Below are positions 37,132-45,932 of a DNA stretch of 64,000 bases, in pieces. The notes under the pieces are model-generated. The model was not told the DNA's origin and did no database searches. It saw only the letters and a list, made by a program, of their open reading frames with translations. Source of the DNA: an uncultured Prevotella sp. (lineage in GTDB: Bacteria; Bacteroidota; Bacteroidia; Bacteroidales; Bacteroidaceae). Numbering within the stretch: position 1 is the first letter of the stretch; each line of letters opens with the position of its first letter. The translations under genes were made by a program, and so were the position numbers. The stretch lies in NCBI GenBank assembly GCA_900315775.1, contig ONAJ01000003.1:19202-83201 (forward strand), in the 5' to 3' direction.

Positions 37132-37907
37132 CGTGTTATTTTTTTGTACAGCGTATAGCACACCTCATCGGGGTCCACGAGTATGTTATATTCAAAGTAA
37201 TCCTTCAGTCCTTTCGATATTTCTTTTTGTTCCTTCACCTCTACTCCTTGTGTTGCGAGGTAAGCACGCACCTCGTTGCTCGCCCTCCTGCTATCCACGA
37301 ACAGCGTTGCCTTGTTCGACGCTATCAGCAGATAACTCTCCGCTGCCTTTCCGCCGGTTTCGTCGGGAGTTTGCAGGTTCAGCGTCCACGCTACGTCCTC
37401 ACGTCTTGTCGCCAGCATACCGTCAGCGTGTTGTTTTCTCAGTTCCTGGCGGATTCTTGCCAACTTTTGCGTTGTCGGTTCGGTGGGGTTAATGGGAGTT
37501 ATGGGGATTACGGGAGGGTTGGGATTATTCTTCCCCACCCTTTCTATTGGGTCGAAGTTGGTTCGTATGGTGATGCCCCCTCTATGTTTCATCTGTTCCT
37601 TCAGCGCCTCGACGTCTGCCGTCGATGTCTGCATGCCGTCGATGCCTATCTCTGGCGACTGGAATTTCTTTTTCTCGAACTGTTCCTGCAGCCACTCTGC
37701 TATCGCAGGTATTGCTGCTATCAGCGTCGGGTACTCCTCCTTCTTCCACAACTCTACGTCCTCCTGCGTCACCACAGCGATGCCCTCCGCCTTGTCGTTG
37801 CCACTTATCCAGCAGCTACCCTCCGCGGAAAGCACGAAGGCACTAAGGTGCTCTCTTCTCAGCTCCGTCCTTAGTGCCTCCAGTCTCTCTGTTATGACGT
37901 TTTCCAT
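37077..37907 (-). pseudogene. Aminopeptidase P N-terminal domains only (catalytic domain missing)
   Basis: 276 residues. The first creatinase-N domain (about 1-130; LSAFVLSAEGSCWISGND) and the second domain (about 150-270; VAWTLNLQ, FVDSRRASNEV) of a three-domain Xaa-Pro aminopeptidase. The family's third, pita-bread metallopeptidase domain, which binds two metals, is absent: the protein stops right after VVFGESPIATM, the interdomain linker. No remnant of the missing part is visible in the 156 bp to rpsU. A 13-bp inverted repeat spans the break. It could be a decayed gene or a retained non-catalytic protein. The frame is otherwise intact. Confidence 0.75.
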
Positions 37908-37916
37908 AAATATCTC

Positions 37917-39020
37917 CTATAGTTCCAACGGAGTGTATGGAAGGTTAAATACCTTCGCCACAGCCTCGTAAGTAATCTTTCCGTCGGTGATGTTTACACC
38001 GCGACGTAGCGCCACATCATCACGACAAGCCTGTTGCCAGCCCTTGTCGGCGAGAGCTACAGCATAACGCAACGTAGCATTTGTCAGCGCCATAGTTGAG
38101 GTGTTAGGTACAGCACCAGGAATGTTTGCTACAGCGTAGTGTACTATGCCGTCGATGGTATATACCGGGTCGCTATGTTTTGTGGGGTGCGACGTCTCGA
38201 AGCATCCACCCTGATCTATAGCCACATCGACGAGTACCGTTCCCGGCTCCATTAGCTTCAGCATATCGCGGGTTATTAGTCTTGGTGCAGCATCGCCAGG
38301 AACCAGCACAGAGCCAATAACGATATCTACCGTTGGCAGTTCCATACGGATATTATGTTCCGACGAGTATAGCGTGTGTACCGTCGGCATGTCGGCAGCA
38401 AGACGTTTCAGTCGCGGCAGCGAGATATCAGTTATCGTCACGTCGGCACCCATACCCACAGCAATTCGTGCTGCAGCCTCACCAACGGTTCCTGCTCCCA
38501 GCACCAGCACACGTGCCGGTTTCACACCAGGAACACCAGCCATCAGTTTGCCTTTGCCGCCCTGTGTCTTCTGCAGATAGTACGCACCGTTCTGTGTTGC
38601 CATACGTCCTGCAACCTCACTCATAGGTATCAACAGCGGCAGCGAGTGGTCGTCCTTCTCCACCGTCTCGTAGGCAATACACGTAGCGCCGCTCTTCAGC
38701 ATAGCGTCGGTAAGTTCCCTTTCGCAGGCAAAGTGGAAGTATGTAAAGACCACCTGTCCCTTCCTCACCAGAGGATATTCCGGAGCTATAGGTTCCTTAA
38801 CCTTCACAATCATTTCAGCCTCAGCATATACGTCCTCTATCGTAGGGAGAATCTTTGCCCCCACCTTCTCGTAATCAGCATCGCTGAAGCCACTACCCTC
38901 GCCTGCCGTATGTTGTACGACTACGTTATGTCCGTGTTTCACAAGCTCTGCAACTCCCGCAGGTGTCATTCCCACTCTGTTCTCGTTGTCTTTAATCTCT
39001 TTTGGTACTCCAATTTTCAT
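37917..39020 (-). CDS. ald: Alanine dehydrogenase
   Basis: 367 residues. NAD-dependent interconversion of alanine and pyruvate plus ammonia. The N-terminal MKIGVPKEIKDNENRVGMTP and catalytic TYFHFACERELT regions, and the Rossmann motif VLVLGAGTVGEAAARIAVGMGA (about 169-190) identify it. Ends with ALADKGWQQACRDD as in the family. The truncated peptidase gene starts 9 bp downstream on the same strand. Confidence 0.95.
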   Translation of the reverse strand: MKIGVPKEIKDNENRVGMTPAGVAELVKHGHNVVVQHTAGEGSGFSDADYEKVGAKILPTIEDVYAEAEMIVKVKEPIAPEYPLVRKGQVVFTYFHFACERELTDAMLKSGATCIAYETVEKDDHSLPLLIPMSEVAGRMATQNGAYYLQKTQGGKGKLMAGVPGVKPARVLVLGAGTVGEAAARIAVGMGADVTITDISLPRLKRLAADMPTVHTLYSSEHNIRMELPTVDIVIGSVLVPGDAAPRLITRDMLKLMEPGTVLVDVAIDQGGCFETSHPTKHSDPVYTIDGIVHYAVANIPGAVPNTSTMALTNATLRYAVALADKGWQQACRDDVALRRGVNITDGKITYEAVAKVFNLPYTPLEL

Positions 39021-39049
39021 AGTTTTAGGATTTTTAGTTAGTATTTTTT

Positions 39050-39144
39050 CTAGGATTGCCTAGGACCCCCTAGGATTTCCTAGGATTGCCTAGGAGCGCC
39101 TAGTACCGCCTAGCCTTTCCTAGTTCTCCTAGTTCCTCTTCTAG
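39050..39144. repeat. 10-bp-phased CTAG array, 3' side of the four-helix-bundle gene
   Basis: CTAG starts at 39050, 39060, 39070, 39080, 39090, 39100, 39110, 39120, then 39129 and 39141. Units read CTAGGATTGC, CTAGGATTTC and similar. The array fills the gap to ald and runs into the last 14 codons of the four-helix-bundle gene. Confidence 0.95.
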
Positions 39145-39768
39145 TTCTTTTATTCTCTTTTTCAGCATTTGGTTTTCCGTTTCCAGCGCTTTCATGTATG
39201 CGTCCTGCTCTTTACGGTAGCCTGTGCGTGCTGCGTGCATACGTTCCTTTATTCCACCTTCGGTGACAAAGCGTTCCTCCAGGCGCTCTATGTATGAGCA
39301 CATCATCTTGTCTGTCTGGTGGCATAGCGTGAGGGCTAAGTTAGCCATTTTCTCGTCACTCATACCTTCCAACATAGGAACATAGTCACTATAGTCATTA
39401 TGTGTACTGCAGAAGTCGCGAAGTTTCTGCAGCTCCGGATTGTCGATACCCCATTGTTTAAGGTGGCGAGTATTTAAGTAGTCCAAATAATCAGAGCGAA
39501 GTTCCTGAAGACTTCCACGAGCAACGTTCAACAGCTTTATCTCCATTTCAGAGCTTGTCTGACCATCCTCGCTACCTTCCACTATATTCTGCTTGCCAGA
39601 GCGTGCAGCCTGTATCATCTGATCTACAGTACGGTCACCACGGGGAGGTAGAAAACGACTACAGAACTCCGACGTCAGTTGGAAGAGAACATCGCTCTTT
39701 CTGTAGAAGAACAGGTCTTTCCAGACAACCGCCTTCTTCAGTACCTTTCCCTTGGTGTTATATTCCAT
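39100..39768 (-). CDS. Four-helix-bundle protein with suffix domain (23S rRNA intervening-sequence type)
   Basis: 222 residues. The four-helix-bundle core (about 17-125) has the family hallmarks: RGDRTVDQMIQAARSGKQNI, EGSEDGQTSSEMEIKLLNVA and RGSLQELRSDYLDYL. A C-terminal suffix (GYRKEQDAYMKALETENQML plus a Glu-rich coiled coil) matches the suffix-domain subgroup. Such proteins are known from 23S rRNA intervening sequences and from diversity-generating retroelements (Avd); no retroelement is seen here. The last residues (EELGELGKARRY) are encoded by CTAG-repeat DNA, and CTAG pairs lie on both sides of the gene. Confidence 0.85.
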   Translation of the reverse strand: MEYNTKGKVLKKAVVWKDLFFYRKSDVLFQLTSEFCSRFLPPRGDRTVDQMIQAARSGKQNIVEGSEDGQTSSEMEIKLLNVARGSLQELRSDYLDYLNTRHLKQWGIDNPELQKLRDFCSTHNDYSDYVPMLEGMSDEKMANLALTLCHQTDKMMCSYIERLEERFVTEGGIKERMHAARTGYRKEQDAYMKALETENQMLKKRIKELEEELGELGKARRY

Positions 39769-39790
39769 ACTACTTCGTTTTTAAAGTTAA

Positions 39791-39804
39791 CTAGGATTAC
39801 CTAG
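39791..39804. repeat. CTAG pair, 5' side of the four-helix-bundle gene
   Basis: CTAG at 39791 and 39801, again exactly 10 bp apart and in the same CTAGGATTAC style as the downstream array. Confidence 0.75.
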
Positions 39805-39854
39805 AATCCACTGCAAAAATAAATTGTTTTTTACAAAGTTCCAAAAAAATGAAG

Positions 39855-39891
39855 AAAAAAATCACCACTACTCGTTGATGGGTAGTGGTGA
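39855..39891 (-). terminator. Terminator of cassette B
   Basis: TCACCACTAC and GTAGTGGTGA form a perfect 10-bp stem with a 10-nt loop, followed on the minus strand by a 7-T run. 41 bp after the small protein's stop. Confidence 0.88.
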
Positions 39892-39931
39892 CACTAAAAT
39901 TACTTATACAATGATTCACGTGTAAATTTCC

Positions 39932-40114
39932 TTACTCCTCCTCTTCGTCCCAAAGAGAGTTAGAAGAGATATTTGTTTGTTTTGCATCGTCATATTCACC
40001 AGTAATAGCATTCTTTCCTGCTGTTTTGCCTGTAAGTTGTGGTGTAGTAGCAGGATTCATTAACTGCAACTCTATCTTGTGCAAATCTGTATTTGGCTTA
40101 ATATATCTTTTCAT
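39932..40114 (-). CDS. Small poly-Glu-tailed protein, partner of cargo B
   Basis: 60 residues, no Cys, no signal peptide. It begins MKRYIKPNTDLHKIELQLM, closely matching the N-terminus of the 64-residue protein at 7131. It has the same central GEY and ends LWDEEEE. The middle is Thr/Asn/Lys-rich and not conserved between the two. It lies 72 bp after the cargo B stop, mirroring cassette A, and has its own strong terminator. Function unknown. Confidence 0.75.
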   Translation of the reverse strand: MKRYIKPNTDLHKIELQLMNPATTPQLTGKTAGKNAITGEYDDAKQTNISSNSLWDEEEE

Positions 40115-40151
40115 CTTCTTGTTTTTTTATTTGTAATTAGCTTTCCGTTGA

Positions 40152-40176
40152 ACCCCCTCCCTTTTGAAGGGGGTTG
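40152..40176. repeat. GC-rich hairpin between cargo B and its small partner
   Basis: AACCCCC and GGGGGTT arms around CCCTTTTGA. Equivalent in place and style to 7025-7089. Confidence 0.5.
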
Positions 40177-40186
40177 GGGGAGGCTT

Positions 40187-43100
40187 TTATTTTCTCAGGT
40201 ACTTTTTTCCATTCACTATTACGATGCCCTTATAGTCTGAACCTACCTTCTGACCACTGAGGTTATAACGAACAACATCTTCTGTTGTATTTCCAACAGA
40301 GCGGATGCCGTCGGTTTCTTCTTCGGCAAAGATAATTGTCAGAGGCTTAGCGCCAGCACCTTCAACGTTGTAGCTTGTACTCAGGTATGCGCGATTTGGT
40401 TTCAGATAGCCGTCAGTAGCCATGTTGAACTTACCCTGCTGCAAGATATAGTTATAAACGTTAGCTTCAGGATTCCATACCACCTGAGTACGCACTAGCA
40501 CACCTACCATCTGGTTGCCAGTAACGTCAGAAGCGTCCTTCGTCGTAACAGGAATGCTATAAGTATCAGGAGTCTCACAGTAAAGGACAACGCCCTCACC
40601 AGCAGGCACAACGTCAACCTTAGTCAGAGTTACCTTACCTTTTCCATCCACGCTTGCCTTATAAGCCTTCACATCAGTTTCACTGAAGTCGAGTTTATTC
40701 ATAAAGCAGTATGAGAGGTAATGAGACTCACCTATAGTGACGCTGGTTGATAATGATGTGGTATAGTTACTATAGCCATATACAGGAGCACTCTTATAAA
40801 TCTTAAAGCCAGAAACGCGAACACCATTTGATGTACCACCACAAGTTGAGGTAATGCGCAGTTTACCAGTACCAGACAAAGCTGTGCCGCCGGTATAAGT
40901 ATTAGTTCCTGTTTGAGAACTGCCTGAAACTGTTACTTCCTTCCATGTATTTGTACCATCTCCGATAGTTAATCTATTGTAAGATGGACCGCCATAAGTT
41001 CCGCCATATACAACAACCTTCGTAATGATACTTAAGTCAAACTCCGCAGACTCAACATATCCTCCTTCATGCAACAAATAATATGTGTTATTATCTGTGT
41101 ATTCTCCATCTACTGTCAAGGTACCCGCACTATACGAATACTCTTGGTCAACAACATCAGTCGTTCCTGTCTGTGTCTGATTTGCAAATACCGCATAAAT
41201 AGTCTTTGTTGATGTCGGAGTAATTGAGTTTCCAGTAGTCATAGTAGGAGCAACGTCTGTGGTTGCTACTTCTGTATCTGACCAGCCCAGGAATACATAA
41301 TCTCCTATAGCAGCTACATCAGGAACTGTGATGGCTGCTCCATAAGACTCTTGACGACGTACCTCATCAGTATTACCATTGATTGAGAACGTTACTGTAT
41401 AGCGAGGACGAACAGTAACGGAGTACTCTTTTGTCAATTCCTTATATGGAGTATAATAACCCGTTCCCTCATCATACTCGTCATAAGCTGCCGCTGTGGC
41501 TACAATTGTAGCAGTACCACAATCACCATTAAGTACAACAGCACCTGTACTTGAGTTAAGAGAAGTTATAATATCGTCACTACCATCTTTGATGCTATAT
41601 GTTACAGCGCCCTTGACTGTTGTCTTGGTAACTTCCTGACCAGCGAAACTGGTCACAGCATCCGTTTCTTCGTCTAAGTTATAAGAATTATTGGTAAATG
41701 ACATCACCTGATTTTGAGGTGCATTGTGAGTCTTTGTAAACTGGCTCTGCTCATACATATAGTAACGAATATTATCATTGTAACGACCAATATAACCCAC
41801 GAAGTTACCCTTCTCGTCTTTGGTCAAAGTAATACCTGTCAGTCGAGCATATATGCTAATAGTATTAGTTCCGTCTGTAGTGATTTTTCCGCCAGAGGTT
41901 TGAGAACTTGTCATTGCTGTGTTAATAGACGCCCCATTGATGGCGATTTTACGTCCCTCATAAGTGGCATAGTTCTCTTTTGTCAAATCAGTAATAGCAA
42001 CCTCGACAGCATCAGGAACAATACCGCCTGCAACAGGAGTTTGGTCAATTGCTGTAATCTGATATTCGTTGTTGAGTCTTTTAATCTGACCTGTGATAGC
42101 ACCAGTAAACTTCTTACCAGCCTCCCAGTCGCCAGTAGCACAACTTGCATATACTGCTACATCACCACTCTGCAGATAAGCATGAGAGCCACTTACATAA
42201 GTAATAACCAAATCACTTGCTAAGTCAGCAGTAAAGTCAACAGCAGTAGAACTTGTTGCTTGAGCTTTGATACCCGCAAGGGTTGTCGCACTCTTGACAG
42301 TTACTTCGTATGTGTCATATGCTGCTGCACTAACCCCCAGTTCTGCATCAACGCTGGCAGTAATGGTGGTAGTACCAATACCAACAGCAGTAACAACACC
42401 CTCACTATTGACAGTTGCTACACCTGTATTGCTTGATGTATAGTTGATAGTCTTGCTAACTTCTGTTACCGTAGCAGTGTTTGTATTTGTCGTTGTTCCA
42501 TCCAGATAGAGGATTACTGGATCCGCGCTATCAAAGGCTACGGTAGGAGTAATAATGGCAGAGGGATTAGAATTGTAAGCAGTCTTTGGGATATATAATT
42601 TCATTGCAGTATATTGCCTGCTAGAGTAGTCGTTATGATATTCTGTTTTCCACCCATTATATTGTTCCAACGCAGCTTTATCACTTGCAGCATTGCGAAG
42701 CGCAAACAGATTATCAGCATAAGTATTCAACTCGATTATCCATTTATTGTTTGTGCCTGACCAATCAATAGGTTTATCATTATCACCGCTGGTTGATAAA
42801 GTCTCCTGACTTAACGTACCACTTGCACCAGTAAGCACATAACCTGTAGTGTTATCACCACTTAAAACAAACATCTGATCTGAAGCAACTGTTATTTCGT
42901 TATTTGTTTCAGTTGGAGCATTAACGATAGAAGCGTCGTGAGTTAAAATTTTTGTGCCATACTGAGATATAACTGCAATTTTCTTTGAAGCATTAATCTG
43001 ATTCAAAGATGTTACACGAGTATAAGCATAACCAGTTTCTGAAAGTGTATATACTGCATGAAGTACTGTTGCACTTGTAGGATAATATGTAGAACCTGCT

Positions 43101-43954
43101 TTATAAAGAGTTGGTTGTGTTGTCGTATTATCAACTGCATCCGCAGCCCAGCCAGCGAACTCCCATCCTGCAACTCCTGTTGTTGCTGTAGGAAGTGTTA
43201 CACCTGCTCCACCAATTTCTTCAGTAGCACTTGGTGTATCACAAGAACCACCTTCTTCATTGAAAGTTACAGTATAAATAGGTATAGCTTCGAAGTTAAT
43301 TGTCACAGTTGTATTAGCAGAAGGAGTAACTGTAAATGCATTTCCATTCTGAGATACCGTAGCAGAATTTTCAGGACTGACAGTGTAAGGAGTGGAAGTA
43401 CTTACACGATAGCCGTCAGCAGGATTTGCGGTAATTACACTACCACTCAAAGATACTGTACCATAACTATTGTTATTAGATTGTGCAGTAATTGTATAGG
43501 CAGGAGCTGCAGGGGTATAGGTAACAACTATATCTGTTATTCTTGCCTGTGCACTTGCATTATTGGTAAGAGTAATAGCTGATGTAGAAGATCCTGACCA
43601 AGTTGCCGTGCTGCTACTAACACTAACACTAGACTTATCAGAAGCTGTCCATGTCTTTATATATCCTGATGATGTTGCCGTAAGTACTATGCTAGTAATA
43701 GTAACACCATTATTTGGCGTTATGACCAAATAATTGTTTGCATACACTTGGAGATAACTGGTATTTCCATTGCCCTTTCCTGTTATGGTAATATCTCCCT
43801 TTGTAGCTCCTGTCAAGTCTCCACCTGAACCAGAACTACCTTGTCCTGAGAAGTCTGTGTAAGAAAAATTTGCTTCCGCCGCCCACACACTCGAACTTCC
43901 GACTATCAGGGCGAATAGAAGGAAGAAACTCTTTAAAAAGTTTGTTTGTTTCAT
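40187..43954 (-). CDS. Very large secreted multidomain protein with T9SS-type tail (cargo B)
   Basis: 1255 residues. Signal peptide 1-25 (cleavage after VWA or WAA). A Ser/Thr/Gly-rich N-terminal region is followed by an InlB/Listeria-Bacteroides-type repeat (about 227-302; WEFAGWA), a Big_2-like Ig fold (SNTGVATVNSEGVVTAVGIGTTTI), an OB-like domain (ITGQIKRLNNEYQITAID), a second InlB-like repeat (VFLGWSD) and a long C-terminal part. It ends with YNLSGQKVG..YKGIVIVNGKK, nearly the same tail as cargo A. No catalytic motif is seen; adhesion or surface-layer function is inferred. It is low in Cys and AT-richer than the housekeeping genes. Confidence 0.82.
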   Translation of the reverse strand: MKQTNFLKSFFLLFALIVGSSSVWAAEANFSYTDFSGQGSSGSGGDLTGATKGDITITGKGNGNTSYLQVYANNYLVITPNNGVTITSIVLTATSSGYIKTWTASDKSSVSVSSSTATWSGSSTSAITLTNNASAQARITDIVVTYTPAAPAYTITAQSNNNSYGTVSLSGSVITANPADGYRVSTSTPYTVSPENSATVSQNGNAFTVTPSANTTVTINFEAIPIYTVTFNEEGGSCDTPSATEEIGGAGVTLPTATTGVAGWEFAGWAADAVDNTTTQPTLYKAGSTYYPTSATVLHAVYTLSETGYAYTRVTSLNQINASKKIAVISQYGTKILTHDASIVNAPTETNNEITVASDQMFVLSGDNTTGYVLTGASGTLSQETLSTSGDNDKPIDWSGTNNKWIIELNTYADNLFALRNAASDKAALEQYNGWKTEYHNDYSSRQYTAMKLYIPKTAYNSNPSAIITPTVAFDSADPVILYLDGTTTNTNTATVTEVSKTINYTSSNTGVATVNSEGVVTAVGIGTTTITASVDAELGVSAAAYDTYEVTVKSATTLAGIKAQATSSTAVDFTADLASDLVITYVSGSHAYLQSGDVAVYASCATGDWEAGKKFTGAITGQIKRLNNEYQITAIDQTPVAGGIVPDAVEVAITDLTKENYATYEGRKIAINGASINTAMTSSQTSGGKITTDGTNTISIYARLTGITLTKDEKGNFVGYIGRYNDNIRYYMYEQSQFTKTHNAPQNQVMSFTNNSYNLDEETDAVTSFAGQEVTKTTVKGAVTYSIKDGSDDIITSLNSSTGAVVLNGDCGTATIVATAAAYDEYDEGTGYYTPYKELTKEYSVTVRPRYTVTFSINGNTDEVRRQESYGAAITVPDVAAIGDYVFLGWSDTEVATTDVAPTMTTGNSITPTSTKTIYAVFANQTQTGTTDVVDQEYSYSAGTLTVDGEYTDNNTYYLLHEGGYVESAEFDLSIITKVVVYGGTYGGPSYNRLTIGDGTNTWKEVTVSGSSQTGTNTYTGGTALSGTGKLRITSTCGGTSNGVRVSGFKIYKSAPVYGYSNYTTSLSTSVTIGESHYLSYCFMNKLDFSETDVKAYKASVDGKGKVTLTKVDVVPAGEGVVLYCETPDTYSIPVTTKDASDVTGNQMVGVLVRTQVVWNPEANVYNYILQQGKFNMATDGYLKPNRAYLSTSYNVEGAGAKPLTIIFAEEETDGIRSVGNTTEDVVRYNLSGQKVGSDYKGIVIVNGKKYLRK

Positions 43955-44110
43955 TTTGTTTAAAAATTAATTATTAAGTTATTATAATTATATGTGTATC
44001 TTCTTTGTCCAGAGGGGGGTCGGCACTAAGTTGTGCAAATCCCGTGGGTTTGCCTATTATAGGCACTTTCTTCATCGTCGCTACGATTTATCTCATCAAA
44101 ATCGGTGACA

Positions 44111-44335
44111 AAGGTACGCATAAGCGAGCGAAATACCAAAGGAAAACTTGTTTTTCTTTGTATTTCCGAGCGAGAGTACCTTATTTAAAGGTACGCATAA
44201 GCGAGGACATAACCAAATAAATTTATTTATTTTTATTCTTGAGCGGGAGAACCTTAGACGAAGTCAGAGGTACGCATAAATGAGCAAAAAAACAAAAGAA
44301 ATAATTGTTTTTCTTTGCATTTTTAGCCCATAATC
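44111..44335. repeat. Three tandem 77-79-bp extragenic units
   Basis: Each begins with (A/G)AGGTACGCATAA near 44111, 44188 and 44267. Units 1 and 2 end with a GAGCGRGAG...ACCTT sequence that pairs with the start; each has an A-rich/T-rich internal stem. Unit 3 lacks the right end. Confidence 0.75.
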
Positions 44336-44472
44336 AATAAAAAATTAGGGGTTTTGAAGGCTATTTTTAGCGATTTTTGGGGTAAAAAGCCGTATTCGTG
44401 TCAAAGTCAAAAGGAGACGAGATTTTGTAAGTGTTTAAAAATCAGCGGTTTAAAAGAAAAATAACTAAAAAG

Positions 44473-44611
44473 CTGGTCAAAGTCAAAGTGGTCAAAGTCG
44501 ATTTTGAAGTAGAAAAATAGTTCAAAGTATATAATAATATATATATTATTATAATACTTTGCGGAATTTGGCGAATCCGATTTCGAGTTTGACCACTTTG
44601 ACCTTGACCAG
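44473..44611. repeat. Large imperfect palindrome
   Basis: The outer arms (44473-44505 and 44579-44611) share CTGGTCAA and TCAAAGTGGTCAAA on opposite strands. A nested inner palindrome (CAAAGTAT at 44523-44530, ATACTTTG at 44554-44561) surrounds an AT core. Confidence 0.85.
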
Positions 44612-44698
44612 TTTGACCACGCCTCGTTGGCAACGAAACTGGTGAAAATGTGGTAAAAGTAGGCTTGTTACGACTTCAGCATCAAAGAAGTTTATACC

Positions 44699-44737
44699 AA
44701 AAGTAGGCTACTTTTACCCCAAAAGTGGCGTACTTTT
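44699..44737. repeat. Twin AAAAGT/ACTTTT hairpins
   Basis: AAAAGTA-GGC-TACTTTT (44699-44715), then AAAAGT-GGCGT-ACTTTT (44721-44737). Confidence 0.55.
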
Positions 44738-44901
44738 AGGTGCGAGTACATATGTCTTATTGGGGGTACGGGGTACGAGGTGCGAGAATACATGGCGGAA
44801 AAATGAGGAATTTTGCAAAGTCCACGTTGCAAAGCAAAATGGTTTTAGAATAAATAACACTTTTATACCTAAATAATAATGCATAATTCATAAATATTTC
44901 C

Positions 44902-44909
44902 TACCTTTG
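44902..44909 (+). promoter_or_regulatory. -7 element of mdh
   Basis: TACCTTTG, 30 bp before the chosen ATG; no TTTG at the proper distance. Confidence 0.5.
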
Positions 44910-44939
44910 TGCCCAGAAATTTCTAAAAGACATAATATT

Positions 44940-45932
44940 ATGGCATTTTTAACAAACGACAAACTTACAATTGTTGGAGCTGCTGGAATGATTGGCTCTA
45001 ACATGGCACAGAGTGCCCTCATGATGGGTTTAACAAAGAACATCTGTCTCTACGACGTATTCTCTCCGGAAGGCGTTGCTGAGGAGATGCGCCAGAGTGG
45101 TTTCGACGAGGCAAACATCGTTGCTACAACAGATGCTCGCGAGGCTTTCACTGATGCGAAATACATCATTTCGAGTGGTGGTGCTCCACGTAAGGCTGGT
45201 ATGACACGCGAGGACCTTCTTGCTGGCAACTGTAAGATTGCTGAGGAGTTGGGTCTTAACATCAAGAAGTACTGCCCCGACGTAAAGCACGTAGTTATCA
45301 TCTTCAACCCTGCTGACCTTACCGGTCTGGTAACTCTTCTGTATTCAGGACTGAAACCAGGTCAGGTAACAACACTTGCAGGTCTTGACACTACACGTCT
45401 GCAGAGCGCGCTGGCTAAGAAGTTTGGTGTTATGCAGAGCGAAATCACAGGTTGCGCTACATACGGTGGTCACGGAGAGCAGATGGCTGTATTCGGAAGC
45501 CACGTTGTAGTAGCAGGTCGCAAACTGACAGACATCATCGGCACAGCAGAGTTCCCCGCTGAGGAGTGGGAGCAGATGAAGGTTGACGTTACCAAGGGTG
45601 GTGCAAAGATTATCGAGCTCCGCGGACGTTCAAGTTTCCAGAGTCCTGCATACCTCTCTGTAGAGATGATTCGTGCCGCTATGGGTGGTGAGGCTTTCCG
45701 TTTCCCAGTAGGAACATACGTAAAGACCGACAAGTACGACCACATCATGATGGCTATGAAGACCACTATGACAGCAGAGGGAGCTAAGTTCGAGGTTCCA
45801 CAGGGTACTCCTGAGGAGAACGCTAAGCTGGACCAGAGCTACGAGCACCTGTGCAAGATGCGCGACGAGTTGGTAACACTGAATATTGTTCCTCCAATCT
45901 CTGAGTGGAACAAACTCAATCCAAATCTCTAA
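44940..45932 (+). CDS. mdh: Malate dehydrogenase (lactate/malate dehydrogenase family)
   Basis: 330 residues from ATG at 44940; the frame's earlier Met at 44907 overlaps the promoter. NAD-binding GAAGMIGSNMAQ near the N-terminus, catalytic His in YGGHGEQM. Interconverts malate and oxaloacetate, central to the succinate/propionate fermentation of these bacteria. The stop shares one base with the carbonic anhydrase start. Confidence 0.9.
   Translation: MAFLTNDKLTIVGAAGMIGSNMAQSALMMGLTKNICLYDVFSPEGVAEEMRQSGFDEANIVATTDAREAFTDAKYIISSGGAPRKAGMTREDLLAGNCKIAEELGLNIKKYCPDVKHVVIIFNPADLTGLVTLLYSGLKPGQVTTLAGLDTTRLQSALAKKFGVMQSEITGCATYGGHGEQMAVFGSHVVVAGRKLTDIIGTAEFPAEEWEQMKVDVTKGGAKIIELRGRSSFQSPAYLSVEMIRAAMGGEAFRFPVGTYVKTDKYDHIMMAMKTTMTAEGAKFEVPQGTPEENAKLDQSYEHLCKMRDELVTLNIVPPISEWNKLNPNL

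Larger units (their letters stand above)
43955..44939. other. Gene-free repeat-rich stretch
   Basis: 985 bp between the divergent cargo B and mdh genes. It holds three tandem extragenic units (44111 to about 44335), a large imperfect palindrome (44473-44611), two small AAAAGT/ACTTTT hairpins (44699-44737), GGTACG-rich sequence (about 44765-44785), and the mdh -7 element. Short frames here are not credible genes. Confidence 0.8.

Noticed and set aside
39100-39768. Diversity-generating retroelement around the four-helix-bundle gene
   Set aside because: No reverse transcriptase or template/variable repeat pair is seen in the neighbouring sequence.
43058-43582. 174-residue Cys-rich plus-strand frame
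   Set aside because: Antisense to cargo B; the cysteines arise from complementary Thr/Ala codons.
44442-44633. 63-residue minus-strand frame
   Set aside because: Entirely within the large palindrome; its Gln/Gly-rich sequence is just the translated repeat.
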